64,000 nt of DNA from Methylophilales bacterium LSUCC0135 (GTDB lineage Bacteria > Pseudomonadota > Gammaproteobacteria > Burkholderiales > Methylophilaceae), in contig MCAW01000001.1 of NCBI GenBank assembly GCA_001704575.1, forward strand, positions 266,486 through 330,485, in the 5' to 3' direction. Below the pieces are notes generated by a model. It did no database searches. It saw only the letters and a program-made list of their open reading frames with translations, and was not told where the DNA came from. Below, one piece after another: positions 36,886 to 45,602 of this stretch. Numbering within the stretch: position 1 is the first letter of the stretch; each line of letters opens with the position of its first letter. The position numbers and the translations under genes are program-made.

Positions 36886-37626
36886 ATGCTGAATGGTCAA
36901 ATTGCGCTGATTACCGGCGCAAGCCGCGGAATAGGCGCGGCAATTGCTCTTGAACTGGGCAGACAGGGTGCAACAGTCATTGGAACGGCCACCTCAGCCA
37001 GCGGTGCAGAGCAAATATCAAAGGCATTGCAGGATGCGCAGATCAAGGGTGCCGGTATGGCGCTGGACGTCAACACTGCGGAGCAGGTCGAGCAGCTCAT
37101 GAAAACGATTTCTGCGCAGTTTGGCGATGTCACCATTCTGGTCAACAATGCTGGAATCATTCGCGACACTTTGCTCATGCGCATGAAGGATGAGGATTGG
37201 GATGCCGTCATGAGCACCAATCTGAAGTCTGTGTTTCGCATGTCTCAAGCCGTTATTCGTCCCATGATGAAAGCCCGTAGCGGGCGTATCATCAACATTT
37301 CTTCCGTTGTCGGCCACATGGGCAATGCAGGCCAGACCAACTATGCTGCAGCCAAAGCCGGCATGACCGGCTTCACAAAGTCGCTGGCCGCAGAACTTGG
37401 CAGCCGGGGGATCACGGTAAACTGTGTCGCTCCGGGTTTTATCGATACGGACATGACGCGTGAATTGCCGGAAGAACAGCGCCAGGCATTGTTGCAACAC
37501 ATTCCGCTTGGCCGGTTGGGTCAATCAGCCGAGATAGCAGCAGCGGTGGCGTTTCTGGCTTCGCCCAATGCAGCCTACATTACAGGCGAAACTTTGCACG
37601 TAAATGGCGGTATGCTGATGGTTTGA
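36886..37626 (+). CDS. fabG: 3-oxoacyl-ACP reductase FabG
   Basis: FabG reduces 3-oxoacyl-ACP with NADPH. This 246-residue SDR has TGASRGIG at the cofactor site, NNAG, and the intact catalytic triad Ser (INISSVVG), Tyr and Lys (YAAAK). It ends with the ITGETLHVNGGMLMV tail of true FabG proteins. AAGGAGG precedes the ATG. Confidence 0.97.
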   Translation: MLNGQIALITGASRGIGAAIALELGRQGATVIGTATSASGAEQISKALQDAQIKGAGMALDVNTAEQVEQLMKTISAQFGDVTILVNNAGIIRDTLLMRMKDEDWDAVMSTNLKSVFRMSQAVIRPMMKARSGRIINISSVVGHMGNAGQTNYAAAKAGMTGFTKSLAAELGSRGITVNCVAPGFIDTDMTRELPEEQRQALLQHIPLGRLGQSAEIAAAVAFLASPNAAYITGETLHVNGGMLMV

Positions 37627-37656
37627 GATGCCTCAAAAAGAGTGCATTTAAGGTTT

Positions 37657-37684
37657 TTGAATTCCTCAGGACTTTTGTTAGAAT
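37657..37684 (+). promoter_or_regulatory. promoter of acpP
   Basis: TTGAAT (37657-37662) and TAGAAT (37679-37684) are separated by 16 nt and lie just upstream of acpP, giving a leader of roughly 37 nt. An extra promoter for the abundant acyl carrier protein is expected here. Confidence 0.7.
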
Positions 37685-37727
37685 AGCCTGAGTTTTATAA
37701 GCTTGTATTTTTAAAAGGGGTATTTAG

Positions 37728-37964
37728 ATGTCTGACATCGAACAACGCGTTAAAAAAATCGTTGCTGAGCAACTGGGTGCTAATGAGGCTGATGTGAAGA
37801 ACACCTCCTCCTTCGTGGACGATCTGGGCGCTGACTCACTCGACACTGTTGAGCTTGTAATGGCTCTGGAAGAGGAGTTTGACTGCGAAATCCCGGATGA
37901 AGAAGCCGAAAAGATCACTAACGTACAGCAAGCGATTGACTACGTTTCAGCCAATCTCAAGTAA
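37728..37964 (+). CDS. acpP: acyl carrier protein
   Basis: ACP carries growing acyl chains on phosphopantetheine. The 78-residue acidic product has the modification site [16 protein letters not shown] (Ser in GADSLDT), with standard length. It has AAAGGGG before the ATG, its own promoter upstream and a hairpin terminator downstream, which fits its high expression. Confidence 0.98.
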   Translation: MSDIEQRVKKIVAEQLGANEADVKNTSSFVDDLGADSLDTVELVMALEEEFDCEIPDEEAEKITNVQQAIDYVSANLK

Positions 37965-37989
37965 TCCCCACAGTTTAATCAATCTGAAT

Positions 37990-38013
37990 AAAGAGCGCTT
38001 TATGGCGCTCTTT
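37990..38013 (+). terminator. hairpin between acpP and fabF, close to the fabF start
   Basis: AAAGAGCGC and GCGCTCTTT form a 9-bp stem with a 6-nt loop. The right arm ends 11 nt before the fabF ATG, where a Shine-Dalgarno would be expected. It may partly terminate acpP transcripts and limit fabF translation. Confidence 0.65.
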
Positions 38014-38024
38014 ACATATAAAGC

Positions 38025-39257
38025 ATGCAAAAACGAAGAGTGGTAGTCACAGGTCTCGGTATTGTTTCACCGGTAGGTATTGGTGTTGAGACAGCCTGGA
38101 GCAATCTCGTCGCCGGAAAGTCCGGTATCACCCGAATCAGCAAGTTCGATCCGAGCAATTTCGCCTCCCAGGTAGCCGGGGAGGTGAAGGATTTTGATGT
38201 ATTGCAGTATCTGTCGGCCAAGGATGCTCGCCGCATGGACCTGTTCATCCAGTATGGCCTTGCTGCAGGTATTGAAGCAGTAAAGGATTCCGGCCTTGTA
38301 GTCACTGAGGAAAATGCAGAACGCATCGGCGTTTCCATCGGCTCTGGAATAGGTGGCTTACGTCTCATTGAAGAAACCAATGACACCTATGATGACGGTG
38401 GCCCACGCAAGATATCGCCGTTTTTCATCCCCGGTACCATCATTAACATGATTTCCGGCAACCTGTCGATCATGTACGGTTTCAAGGGCCCGAATGTTTC
38501 TATCGTCACTGCATGCACTACTGGAACGCATTCGATTGGAGACGCCGCCCGCATGATTGAATACGGCGATGCAGATGTCATGGTGGCAGGTGGATCTGAA
38601 GCTGCGATCACGGAACTGGCAGTAGGTGGGTTTGCTGCAGCCAAGGCGCTGTCGGGCCGCAATGATGACCCGACAACCGCCAGCCGCCCCTGGGATCGCG
38701 ATCGTGATGGCTTTGTCATCGGCGAAGGCGCTGGCGTGATGGTGCTCGAAGAATACGAGTCGGCTAAGAAACGTGGCGCAAAAATATACGCAGAGTTGGC
38801 TGGCTACGGCATGAGTGCCGATGCCTACCATATGACAGCGCCCAACATGGACGGGCCGCGCCGTTCCATGCGTAACGCCATGCAGAACGCCGGCATCGAC
38901 CCTTCGCAAGTCCAGTTCATCAATGCGCACGGAACATCAACACCGCTTGGCGATACCAACGAGTCGAATGCCATTAAAGCCGCATTTGGCGATCATGCGA
39001 AGCAACTGGTCATCAATTCGACCAAATCCATGACCGGACATCTGCTTGGTGGCGCCGGAGGTCTCGAATCGGTATTTACCGTTCTGTCAATCCATCATCA
39101 GATTTCACCGCCAACCATCAACATATTCGATCAGGATCCGGAATGTGACCTCGATTACTGCGCCAACACGGCACGTGAACTGAAAATCGAGTTTGCGTTG
39201 AAGAATAATTTCGGTTTTGGCGGCACCAACGGTAGCTTGGTATTCAAAAAAATCTAA
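38025..39257 (+). CDS. fabF: 3-oxoacyl-ACP synthase II (FabF)
   Basis: FabF elongates acyl chains and controls temperature-dependent unsaturation. The 410-residue product has the Cys-His-His triad in [22 protein letters not shown] and [11 protein letters not shown]. No Shine-Dalgarno is visible before ATG 38025, which sits behind the acpP hairpin. The family match to the start ([18 protein letters not shown]) supports it. Confidence 0.97.
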   Translation: MQKRRVVVTGLGIVSPVGIGVETAWSNLVAGKSGITRISKFDPSNFASQVAGEVKDFDVLQYLSAKDARRMDLFIQYGLAAGIEAVKDSGLVVTEENAERIGVSIGSGIGGLRLIEETNDTYDDGGPRKISPFFIPGTIINMISGNLSIMYGFKGPNVSIVTACTTGTHSIGDAARMIEYGDADVMVAGGSEAAITELAVGGFAAAKALSGRNDDPTTASRPWDRDRDGFVIGEGAGVMVLEEYESAKKRGAKIYAELAGYGMSADAYHMTAPNMDGPRRSMRNAMQNAGIDPSQVQFINAHGTSTPLGDTNESNAIKAAFGDHAKQLVINSTKSMTGHLLGGAGGLESVFTVLSIHHQISPPTINIFDQDPECDLDYCANTARELKIEFALKNNFGFGGTNGSLVFKKI

Positions 39258-39400
39258 AGCTTTTATAGTTAACCACTTAGCGCAAAATTCATGAAACTGA
39301 ATTAAAAAAATGCGCTTATGCACAGTATTGCGGTTTATTGCAGTTTCATGCAGGTATCATCGGTTGATTGATTAGAAAAATTTATAACCAATTGATTTTA

Positions 39401-39429
39401 TTGACTTTGTAAATTGTTCAAAATCTAAT
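39401..39429 (+). promoter_or_regulatory. orphan promoter in the fabF-pabC gap
   Basis: TTGACT (39401-39406), a 17-nt spacer and TCTAAT (39424-39429) each match the sigma-70 consensus at five of six positions. The predicted start near 39436 lies upstream of a strong terminator and not of a gene. Confidence 0.55.
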
Positions 39430-39435
39430 CACTGC

Positions 39436-39524
39436 AAAAAAAAGCTAATAATTAGCGTAGCTTAGCAGTGCTATTCAAAGGTCATCCACAAAATTATCCA
39501 CAGCTTTTGTGGATGACTTTTTTT
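39436..39524 (+). ncRNA. candidate small RNA of about 90 nt
   Basis: This is inferred from a promoter-like pair at 39401-39429 and an intrinsic terminator at 39481-39524. The span contains a nested AT-rich hairpin followed by a 13-bp terminator stem ending in seven Ts, a layout typical of Hfq-type small RNAs. I do not recognise the family. It could instead be only the fabF 3' UTR. Confidence 0.35.
39481..39524 (+). terminator. strong Rho-independent terminator with a DnaA-box sequence in its loop
   Basis: GTCATCCACAAAA (39481-39493) pairs perfectly with TTTTGTGGATGAC (39505-39517), followed by seven Ts. The 11-nt loop contains TTATCCACA (39494-39502), identical to the DnaA-box consensus. It ends fabF transcripts or the candidate small RNA. 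Confidence 0.9.
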
Positions 39525-39615
39525 GAACGGCATCCCCTGAATAACGCAAGCCTTTCTCCGCCAGCCCGCATGCATTAGGATGGCGTCTTGTTACCTCGAT
39601 TACTGAGCCTGCTGC

Positions 39616-40443
39616 ATGACAATCACGGCAATACATGAATACCTGATTAACGGAAGCAAATCTGCCTCGCTCTCGCCGTTTGACCGTGGCTTTGCCTATG
39701 GAGACGGGGTATTCAGAACCTTGGCCGTGCAGAATGCCTGCGCACATGACTGGCAGCTTCATTTCGCCAAACTGGTTCATGATTGCAATGTACTGGGCAT
39801 TGTTTGTCCGTCGAGCCAGATTTTGCTCAATGATATAGATCGCCTGTTTGCGGGCAATCAGACCAAGGCCGTGGCTAAAATCATCGTGACTCGCGGTGAA
39901 GGAGATCGCGGCTATTCGATGCCTTCGCTGGCGCAGCCTACGCGAGTGGTCATCAAATCAGCCTTTCCGTCTTATCCGGCCGAGGCGTTCGAATATGGTG
40001 TGCGCCTGTTTATATGTCAGACCAGACTGGGTTTTCAACCAAGACTGGCTGGAATCAAACACCTTAACCGGCTCGAAAATGTGCTGGCGCGTGCGGAGTG
40101 GAACGATCCGGCAATTGCCGATGGGCTCATGCTGGATATGGAAGGAAATGTCATTGAGTGCGTCATGAGCAATATTTTTGCCCGTTACGGCCAAACATTG
40201 GTAACGCCAGAACTCAATCGTTGCGGCGTTGCCGGCATGACACGTCAACGCATACTCGAACTGGCACCTGCCATGGCATATCGCACGGAAATTCGCCAAA
40301 TTGCGCTTGAAGAACTGATGGATGCGGATGAAATCATGATATGCAACAGCTTGTTTGGCGCCTGGCAGGTGAGAGCGATCGCAGGAAAATCGTGGAAAGC
40401 GCAATCGCTCGCCAGTCAATTCAGAACACTTTTACGGGAATAG
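39616..40443 (+). CDS. pabC: aminodeoxychorismate lyase PabC
   Basis: PabC releases pyruvate from aminodeoxychorismate to give p-aminobenzoate for folate. It is a class IV PLP enzyme: the 275-residue product has FDRGFAYGDGVFRT, the PLP lysine region GIKHLNRLENVLAR, and GNVIECVMSNIF. Its place between fabF and mltG is the conserved one. A branched-chain or D-amino acid aminotransferase is the alternative by fold but not by context. Confidence 0.94.
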   Translation: MTITAIHEYLINGSKSASLSPFDRGFAYGDGVFRTLAVQNACAHDWQLHFAKLVHDCNVLGIVCPSSQILLNDIDRLFAGNQTKAVAKIIVTRGEGDRGYSMPSLAQPTRVVIKSAFPSYPAEAFEYGVRLFICQTRLGFQPRLAGIKHLNRLENVLARAEWNDPAIADGLMLDMEGNVIECVMSNIFARYGQTLVTPELNRCGVAGMTRQRILELAPAMAYRTEIRQIALEELMDADEIMICNSLFGAWQVRAIAGKSWKAQSLASQFRTLLRE

Positions 40444-40444
40444 C

Positions 40445-41452
40445 ATGCGTTTAATCAATCGACTTATCATTGTTTGCCTGCTGCTGACAGCAGTATTCAC
40501 AGGCTGGATGCTATATTTTGCAAACTCACCGGTGGTACTCAAGGAAGATGTTGTCGAGATCGATCTCAGATCGGGCAGTAGCCTGCGCAGCATTTCCAGC
40601 CAATTGGTTGAACAGGGTGTGCTCTCCAACGCCTGGAGCTTTGAACTGCTGGTCAGGGCGATGGGGATGGCAGGAGAGATCAAAGCGGGCAATTACCTGA
40701 TCGAACGCGGCATCACGCCATACGACCTGTTCGAAATCATTACCATCGGCAAGACTACACAGGCTGGCATCACCTTTATCGAAGGCTGGACTTTCCAGCA
40801 GATGCGCGCCGCAATGATGGCCAACGATGCCATTAAACATACGACGATCGCCTATACCGATCAGCAGATACTGGAAAATATCGGAGCGGCCGAATCGCAT
40901 GCCGAAGGCTTGTTTTTCCCTGACACCTATTTTTTCAGCCGTGGCATGTCAGATCAGGAAATCCTCAAACGTGCTTACTACGCCATGCAAGGCCGGTTGA
41001 AAGAAGCCTGGGAAACAAGAGAACCAGGATTACCTTACAACACCCCATATGAAGCGTTGATCATGGCATCCATTATCGAAAAGGAAACCGGACGTGCCGA
41101 TGAGCGCAAGATGATCGCAGGCGTTTTCGTCAATCGTTTGCGTATCGGCATGCGTCTGCAAACCGATCCTACTGTGATTTATGGTATGGGTGAGCGCTTT
41201 GACGGCAATATCCGCAAGAAGGATCTGCAGATTGATACCGCCTACAACACTTATACCAGAAGCGGCCTGCCGCCAACGCCGATTGCAATGCCCGGGCTCG
41301 CCTCGATCGACGCTGCCTTGCACCCGGCCAAAACCAAAGCGCTGTATTTTGTTGGCAAAGGCGATGGCAGCCACGCGTTTTCATCGACATTGGCCGAACA
41401 CAATCGCGCAGTAGTCAAATACCAGCTCAGGAGAAATCAGGGTGCGCGGTAA
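40445..41452 (+). CDS. mltG: endolytic murein transglycosylase MltG
   Basis: MltG cuts nascent glycan strands and sets their length. The 335-residue protein has one N-terminal membrane helix (about 5-25), a LysM-like middle and the YceG catalytic domain with the conserved Glu in ASIIEKETG, plus [11 protein letters not shown] and [14 protein letters not shown]. It starts 1 bp after the pabC stop and overlaps tmk by 11 nt. Confidence 0.96.
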   Translation: MRLINRLIIVCLLLTAVFTGWMLYFANSPVVLKEDVVEIDLRSGSSLRSISSQLVEQGVLSNAWSFELLVRAMGMAGEIKAGNYLIERGITPYDLFEIITIGKTTQAGITFIEGWTFQQMRAAMMANDAIKHTTIAYTDQQILENIGAAESHAEGLFFPDTYFFSRGMSDQEILKRAYYAMQGRLKEAWETREPGLPYNTPYEALIMASIIEKETGRADERKMIAGVFVNRLRIGMRLQTDPTVIYGMGERFDGNIRKKDLQIDTAYNTYTRSGLPPTPIAMPGLASIDAALHPAKTKALYFVGKGDGSHAFSSTLAEHNRAVVKYQLRRNQGAR

Positions 41453-42047
41453 ATTCATTACACTGGAGGGTATGGACGGCGCCGGAAAAAGCACTCATAT
41501 CCCAACCATTATTGGTGCGCTGAAATCTGCCGGTCATCGGGTAATCAGCACGCGCGAACCGGGCGGCACCAGTCTTGGCGAACACCTGCGCGAAATACTT
41601 CTGCATGAAGCGATGCATCCGGAAACCGAAGCATTGTTAATGTTTGCCGCACGCCGCCAGCATATTGCCGAAGTGATAGAGCCGGCGCTGTCGGAGGGTG
41701 CTTTCGTGGTTTCCGACCGATTCTCGGATGCCAGCTTTGCCTATCAACATGGTGCGCGCGGCGTGACTGCCAACAAGATTCTTCAACTCGAGGCCTGGGT
41801 GCATCCGCATTTGCAGCCTGACCTCACCATTCTGTTTGATGTGCCAGTCGAGGTGAGCATGGCCCGGCTGGCTGGCGCCCGCAGTCCGGACAAGTTCGAG
41901 CAGCAAAACGCTGAGTTTTTTAACCGTATCAGGAACGCCTATCTGCAACGCGCCGCAGAATCGCCGGGGCGCTTTCGCGTCATTGACGGCAATCAACCGA
42001 TTGCTTCAGTAGAACAATCCCTGCTGGACATCATTGCGAAGTTGTAA
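41442..42047 (+). CDS. tmk: thymidylate kinase
   Basis: Tmk phosphorylates dTMP. The 201-residue product has the P-loop [10 protein letters not shown], the REPGGT motif and [12 protein letters not shown]. The start is GTG with CAGGAG 8 nt upstream inside mltG; no ATG fits better. holB follows in the conserved order. Confidence 0.97.
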   Translation: MRGKFITLEGMDGAGKSTHIPTIIGALKSAGHRVISTREPGGTSLGEHLREILLHEAMHPETEALLMFAARRQHIAEVIEPALSEGAFVVSDRFSDASFAYQHGARGVTANKILQLEAWVHPHLQPDLTILFDVPVEVSMARLAGARSPDKFEQQNAEFFNRIRNAYLQRAAESPGRFRVIDGNQPIASVEQSLLDIIAKL

Positions 42048-42054
42048 TCTCATC

Positions 42055-43059
42055 ATGTCTGTCTATCCCTGGCAATCGGAGCTTTTACAAAAACTCTCGG
42101 ATGATCGCGCTCGTATGCCGCATGCGATCCTGCTGTATGGAAGCAGCGGCATAGGCAAATATGATTTTGCCCGGCAACTGGCAAAATCGCTGCTATGCCT
42201 TACACCCGTCGCCAGCGGTGAGCCATGCGAAACCTGTGCCAGTTGTGGCTGGTATCTGCAAGACAACCACCCGGATTTTCGCCTGCTGACACCAGAGCAG
42301 GATGCAGAGAATGAGCAGAATTCCGCGGCAGCCAAAAAAAATGCTCGAAAAACTCAGATCAGCGTTGCCCAGGTGCGTGAGCTTGGCAGTTTTCTGGAAT
42401 TATCAAGCCACCAGAGCAATGGCTTGAGGGTTGTCCTGATCGAGCCTGCCGAATCGCTCAATGCTGCGTCAGCAAACAGCCTGCTGAAAATGCTCGAAGA
42501 GCCGCCAGCCGGCGTGATTTTCATTCTGGTCAGCCACCAGATCAACCGTTTGCTGCCTACCATCATCAGTCGCTGCCGCAAGATCGATATGCCTTTCCCG
42601 GACCGTGCAACTGCACTTGCCTGGCTGAATCAGCAAGGAATGAAAAATGCAGAGCAGCTGCTGGATTATTATGGTGGTGCACCGCTGAATGTTGTCAGGA
42701 ACAACGGGCAGGATGCCGGTACGGAAAGTGCAAACCTCTTTTTGCAAGGCAACAACCTGGATCCTTTTCTTGCAGCATCAAAAAGTGTTCTGCTCGGAAT
42801 GGAAGTCGCGCTCGATGCACTGCAGAAATGGGTTTACGACCTGTTATCCGCCCGTCTGACAGGTCAGGTGCGTTACTACAACCGGCATGCAACGGCTTTG
42901 CAAGCCCTGAGCAAGGAGGTAGACTTGAGCATGTTGCTGGATTTCCAGCGTCAGCTTGATGAAGCCAGAAAGTCCGCCAACCACCCATTGAACAATGAGT
43001 TGCAGCTTGAAACAATTTTTCTTACTTATACCCAATTGTTTATGAAAAAGACCGGATAA
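42055..43059 (+). CDS. holB: DNA polymerase III delta' subunit
   Basis: HolB is part of the clamp loader. The 334-residue product has an AAA+ P-loop (YGSSGIGKYDFA), a zinc-binding cysteine cluster (CETCASCGWY), and the sensor segment SLLKMLEEPPAGVIFILVS followed by SRCRKI. ATG 42055 is used; a TTG at 42034 would overlap tmk and has no support. Spacing to the PilZ gene is 4 bp. Confidence 0.95.
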   Translation: MSVYPWQSELLQKLSDDRARMPHAILLYGSSGIGKYDFARQLAKSLLCLTPVASGEPCETCASCGWYLQDNHPDFRLLTPEQDAENEQNSAAAKKNARKTQISVAQVRELGSFLELSSHQSNGLRVVLIEPAESLNAASANSLLKMLEEPPAGVIFILVSHQINRLLPTIISRCRKIDMPFPDRATALAWLNQQGMKNAEQLLDYYGGAPLNVVRNNGQDAGTESANLFLQGNNLDPFLAASKSVLLGMEVALDALQKWVYDLLSARLTGQVRYYNRHATALQALSKEVDLSMLLDFQRQLDEARKSANHPLNNELQLETIFLTYTQLFMKKTG

Positions 43060-43063
43060 AACG

Positions 43064-43438
43064 ATGTCTGCACCGAGCCCGGAAGAGAAAGCTGCCCCTA
43101 GTGCAAAACCCGGTGTTTTGTCTCTGGCGATCAAGGAAAAGGCCGCGCTTTACGCCTCTTACATGCCTTTTATCAAGAATGGCGGTCTTTTCATCCCCAC
43201 CAATAAAAGCTTCAAAATAGGCGACGAAGTCTTTATGTTGTTAAGCCTGCTTGACGACCCGATCAAGCTGAAGGTGGTCGGCCATGTCATCTGGATTACT
43301 CCCATGACCCAAGGCAACAGACCGCAAGGGATCGGGGTTCAGTTCAGTGAAAAGGACGGCGGGCAGGAAGCCAGAAACAAAATCGAAGGCCTGCTTGGCG
43401 GGGTGCTGAAGTCCGGCAAACCCACCTATACCATGTAA
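43064..43438 (+). CDS. PilZ-domain protein of the type IV pilus type
   Basis: The 124-residue single-domain PilZ protein has GGLFIPTNKSFKIGDEVFMLL and the hydrophobic strands VGHVIWITP and GIGVQF. In many proteobacteria this holB-linked PilZ is needed for type IV pilus assembly. The RxxxR c-di-GMP motif of canonical PilZ domains is not visible, as in that subgroup. It lies between holB and a TatD-family gene. Confidence 0.88.
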   Translation: MSAPSPEEKAAPSAKPGVLSLAIKEKAALYASYMPFIKNGGLFIPTNKSFKIGDEVFMLLSLLDDPIKLKVVGHVIWITPMTQGNRPQGIGVQFSEKDGGQEARNKIEGLLGGVLKSGKPTYTM

Positions 43439-43468
43439 CGATCATCCGCACCGTTAAAGAAGTAGCCC

Positions 43469-44245
43469 ATGCTTGTAGATTCGCACTGCCATCTGAATTT
43501 CCCCGAATTTGTCCACAATATGCCTGATGTCAGAAAAGCCATGGCTGAGCATCAGGTCGGTCACGCGTTATGCATATCCGTCAATTTGCGCGAATATCCG
43601 CAAGTATTGGCCGTGGCTGAGGCCTACGACAATTTTTATGCCACCGTCGGTGTGCACCCTGATTACGAAAACGAACCGGAGCTCACGGTAGAGCAATTGG
43701 TTGCATTGGCAGCCAACCCAAAAGTTGTCGGAATAGGAGAGACCGGCCTCGATTATTTTCGTCTGACCGGAGATCTTGAGTGGCAACGGGAGCGCTTTCG
43801 CATACACATCCGGGCTGCAATCGCAGCCGGAAAACCGCTGATTATCCATACACGATCAGCAGCGGAAGACACGCTGCGTATCATGCAAGAAGAGGGCGCC
43901 GAAAAAACAGGCGGAGTCATGCACTGTTTTACCGAAAGCCTGCAAGTGGCTGAAGAGGCCATCAAAATGGGCTTTTATATTTCCTTTTCCGGCATTGTTA
44001 CTTTCAAAAATGCAACAGCTCTGAAAGAGGTCGCAAAACACATACCGCTCGAACGCATACTGGTTGAAACCGATTCGCCTTATCTCGCCCCAGTTCCTTA
44101 TCGCGGAAAAACCAACCAGCCTGCATATGTGAAATATGTCGCACAGGAGATCGCCAACCTGCGCGGTATCACTGAACAGGAAGTTGCCAGCGCCACTACC
44201 GAAAACTTCTTCCGTCTGTTCAAGCACGCACAAAAATGCAGCTGA
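43469..44245 (+). CDS. TatD/YcfH-family metal-dependent hydrolase
   Basis: This is an amidohydrolase-fold DNase-like protein of 258 residues. Metal ligands are visible in the opening DSHCHL motif, GIGETGLDYF, IIHTRSA, GVMHCFTES and ETDSPYLAPVPYRG. The YcfH-type member is conserved next to holB and pilZ. It overlaps the next gene by 10 nt. Confidence 0.94.
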   Translation: MLVDSHCHLNFPEFVHNMPDVRKAMAEHQVGHALCISVNLREYPQVLAVAEAYDNFYATVGVHPDYENEPELTVEQLVALAANPKVVGIGETGLDYFRLTGDLEWQRERFRIHIRAAIAAGKPLIIHTRSAAEDTLRIMQEEGAEKTGGVMHCFTESLQVAEEAIKMGFYISFSGIVTFKNATALKEVAKHIPLERILVETDSPYLAPVPYRGKTNQPAYVKYVAQEIANLRGITEQEVASATTENFFRLFKHAQKCS

Positions 44246-44997
44246 TCATGCTAGGCGCCGGCTCCAGTGCCGGCACGCCGGTCATCGGCTGTGATTGCAC
44301 TACTTGCCGTTCGACAGACGCGCGTAATCACAGAACCCGCTGCTCATCCGCCATCGAACTCCCTGACGGAAAAATCATTCTCATAGACACCGGCCCGGAC
44401 TTGCGCCAGCAAGCATTGCGGGAGCGCCTGAGCAGGGTAGATGCAGTGCTGTATACGCACACGCATGCAGACCACCTGCATGGCATTGACGATTTGCGCG
44501 CATTCTGTCAGCTACAGCGTCAACAGATACCGCTATACGGCAGCCCGGATACGGTACGACACATTATCAACAAATTTCCCTACGTCTTGAGAGAACCCGG
44601 GGATTTTTGGGATCTGCCCGTACTTGGCGTGCATGTAGTCGAGCAGCCGTTCAACCTTTTTGGCATGCAGATCGTCCCGATACCCGTCAAACACGGCAAC
44701 AGCGACATACTGGGTTATCGCATCGGCAATCTGGCATACATCACGGATGTTTCATCCATTCCTGACAATTCCATGACACTGTTACAGGGACTGGATGTGC
44801 TGCTGCTCGATTGCCTGCGATTCAAGCCGCATCCCACACATGTCAATCTGGAACAAAGTCTGGCCTACGCTGGTCACATCAAAGCACGTCAGACCTACCT
44901 GATACACATGACACACGAAATTGAATATATGGCGGTGAGTCAACGACTGCCAGATTCCGTACGTTTGGGTTATGACGGCCTCAGGATTAAGCTGTAA
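44236..44997 (+). CDS. PhnP-like metallo-beta-lactamase-fold hydrolase
   Basis: The 253-residue protein has the metal motif THTHADHLHG and the PVKHGN and DCLRFKPHPTHV motifs of the PhnP/RNase-Z-like branch of metallo-beta-lactamase-fold phosphodiesterases. An N-terminal Cys cluster (CDCTTCRS) matches the structural zinc site of PhnP. It overlaps the TatD gene by 10 nt. No phosphonate genes are nearby, so a cyclic phosphodiester of another pathway is a likely substrate. Confidence 0.88.
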   Translation: MQLIMLGAGSSAGTPVIGCDCTTCRSTDARNHRTRCSSAIELPDGKIILIDTGPDLRQQALRERLSRVDAVLYTHTHADHLHGIDDLRAFCQLQRQQIPLYGSPDTVRHIINKFPYVLREPGDFWDLPVLGVHVVEQPFNLFGMQIVPIPVKHGNSDILGYRIGNLAYITDVSSIPDNSMTLLQGLDVLLLDCLRFKPHPTHVNLEQSLAYAGHIKARQTYLIHMTHEIEYMAVSQRLPDSVRLGYDGLRIKL

Positions 44998-45089
44998 CCC
45001 GAATCTGGCGAGCGAAATGCACGCTATGGGCAAAAGTGCGATAATCCGGAAATCAAGTTCTCGAATGATAATCGAAGTTAGGAAAAGAC

Positions 45090-45497
45090 ATGCATCTCAG
45101 TAAAAAACTCTGTATTTCCCTCGCAGTCATCGGTACTGTATTCATGGCAAATCCGGTACTTGCAGACACCAGCAAGACAGCCACTCAGCAAACCAAGGCA
45201 AAAAAGACTTACACGGAAGACGAGTTTCTTAACACCTTTAGTGGCAAGTCCCGCAAGGACATCACCGCGCAACTGGGACAGCCATTGAAGAAAGAACAGG
45301 GCGTCAAACCTTCTGGTGCAAATGCGGCAATTGCACAGCTCGGGCAGAAGCCTGGGGATACTTCAAAACCGGTCAATGTGGAAATGTGGTACTACTCGAA
45401 CATTGTCAGATATGACGCCAAGCGTACATACAAGCAAACGGAACTCACATTTGTTAACGACCGTGTCATGAATATCACGTTCTTCAACAACAGATAA
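45090..45497 (+). CDS. small secreted protein of unknown function
   Basis: The 135-residue precursor has a signal peptide (MHLSKKLCISLAVIGTVFMA, likely cleavage after VLA-D), a Lys/Thr-rich linker, and a small C-terminal domain. The domain pairs a helical FLNTFSGKSRKDITAQLGQP segment with a beta-rich end (VEMWYYSN, TELTFVNDRVMNITFF). The helix-strand order recalls the BamE/SmpA fold, but I do not recognise the family. AGGAAAAG precedes the ATG, and a strong terminator follows. Confidence 0.8.
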   Translation: MHLSKKLCISLAVIGTVFMANPVLADTSKTATQQTKAKKTYTEDEFLNTFSGKSRKDITAQLGQPLKKEQGVKPSGANAAIAQLGQKPGDTSKPVNVEMWYYSNIVRYDAKRTYKQTELTFVNDRVMNITFFNNR

Positions 45498-45511
45498 TTC
45501 ATCTTGAAAGC

Positions 45512-45539
45512 AAAAAAGCCGGGGTATTCCGGCTTTTTC
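45512..45539 (+). terminator. Rho-independent terminator of the small secreted protein gene
   Basis: AAAAAAGCCGG and CCGGCTTTTTC form the stem around a 6-nt loop, followed by a T run. It lies 15 bp after the stop codon. Confidence 0.92.
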
Positions 45540-45602
45540 GTTAATACGTTACTTCGCATAATGTATATTATGTAAAATAAACCTTATGTAAGGATATCTC
45601 CA

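Larger units (their letters stand above)
39258..39615. other. AT-rich intergenic region between fabF and pabC
   Basis: This 358-bp gap is more AT-rich than its surroundings and holds no protein gene I can support. Its second half has an isolated promoter-like pair (39401-39429), a nested inverted repeat (CACTGC at 39430 and GCAGTG near 39465, enclosing GCTAAT/ATTAGC), and a very strong hairpin with a T tract (39481-39524). The last 90 bp lead into pabC. Confidence 0.8.

Noticed and set aside
39430..39530. replication origin, because of DnaA-box-like sites
   Set aside because: Only one perfect box is present, inside a terminator loop, and there is no dnaA, dnaN, gidA or unwinding region in the vicinity.
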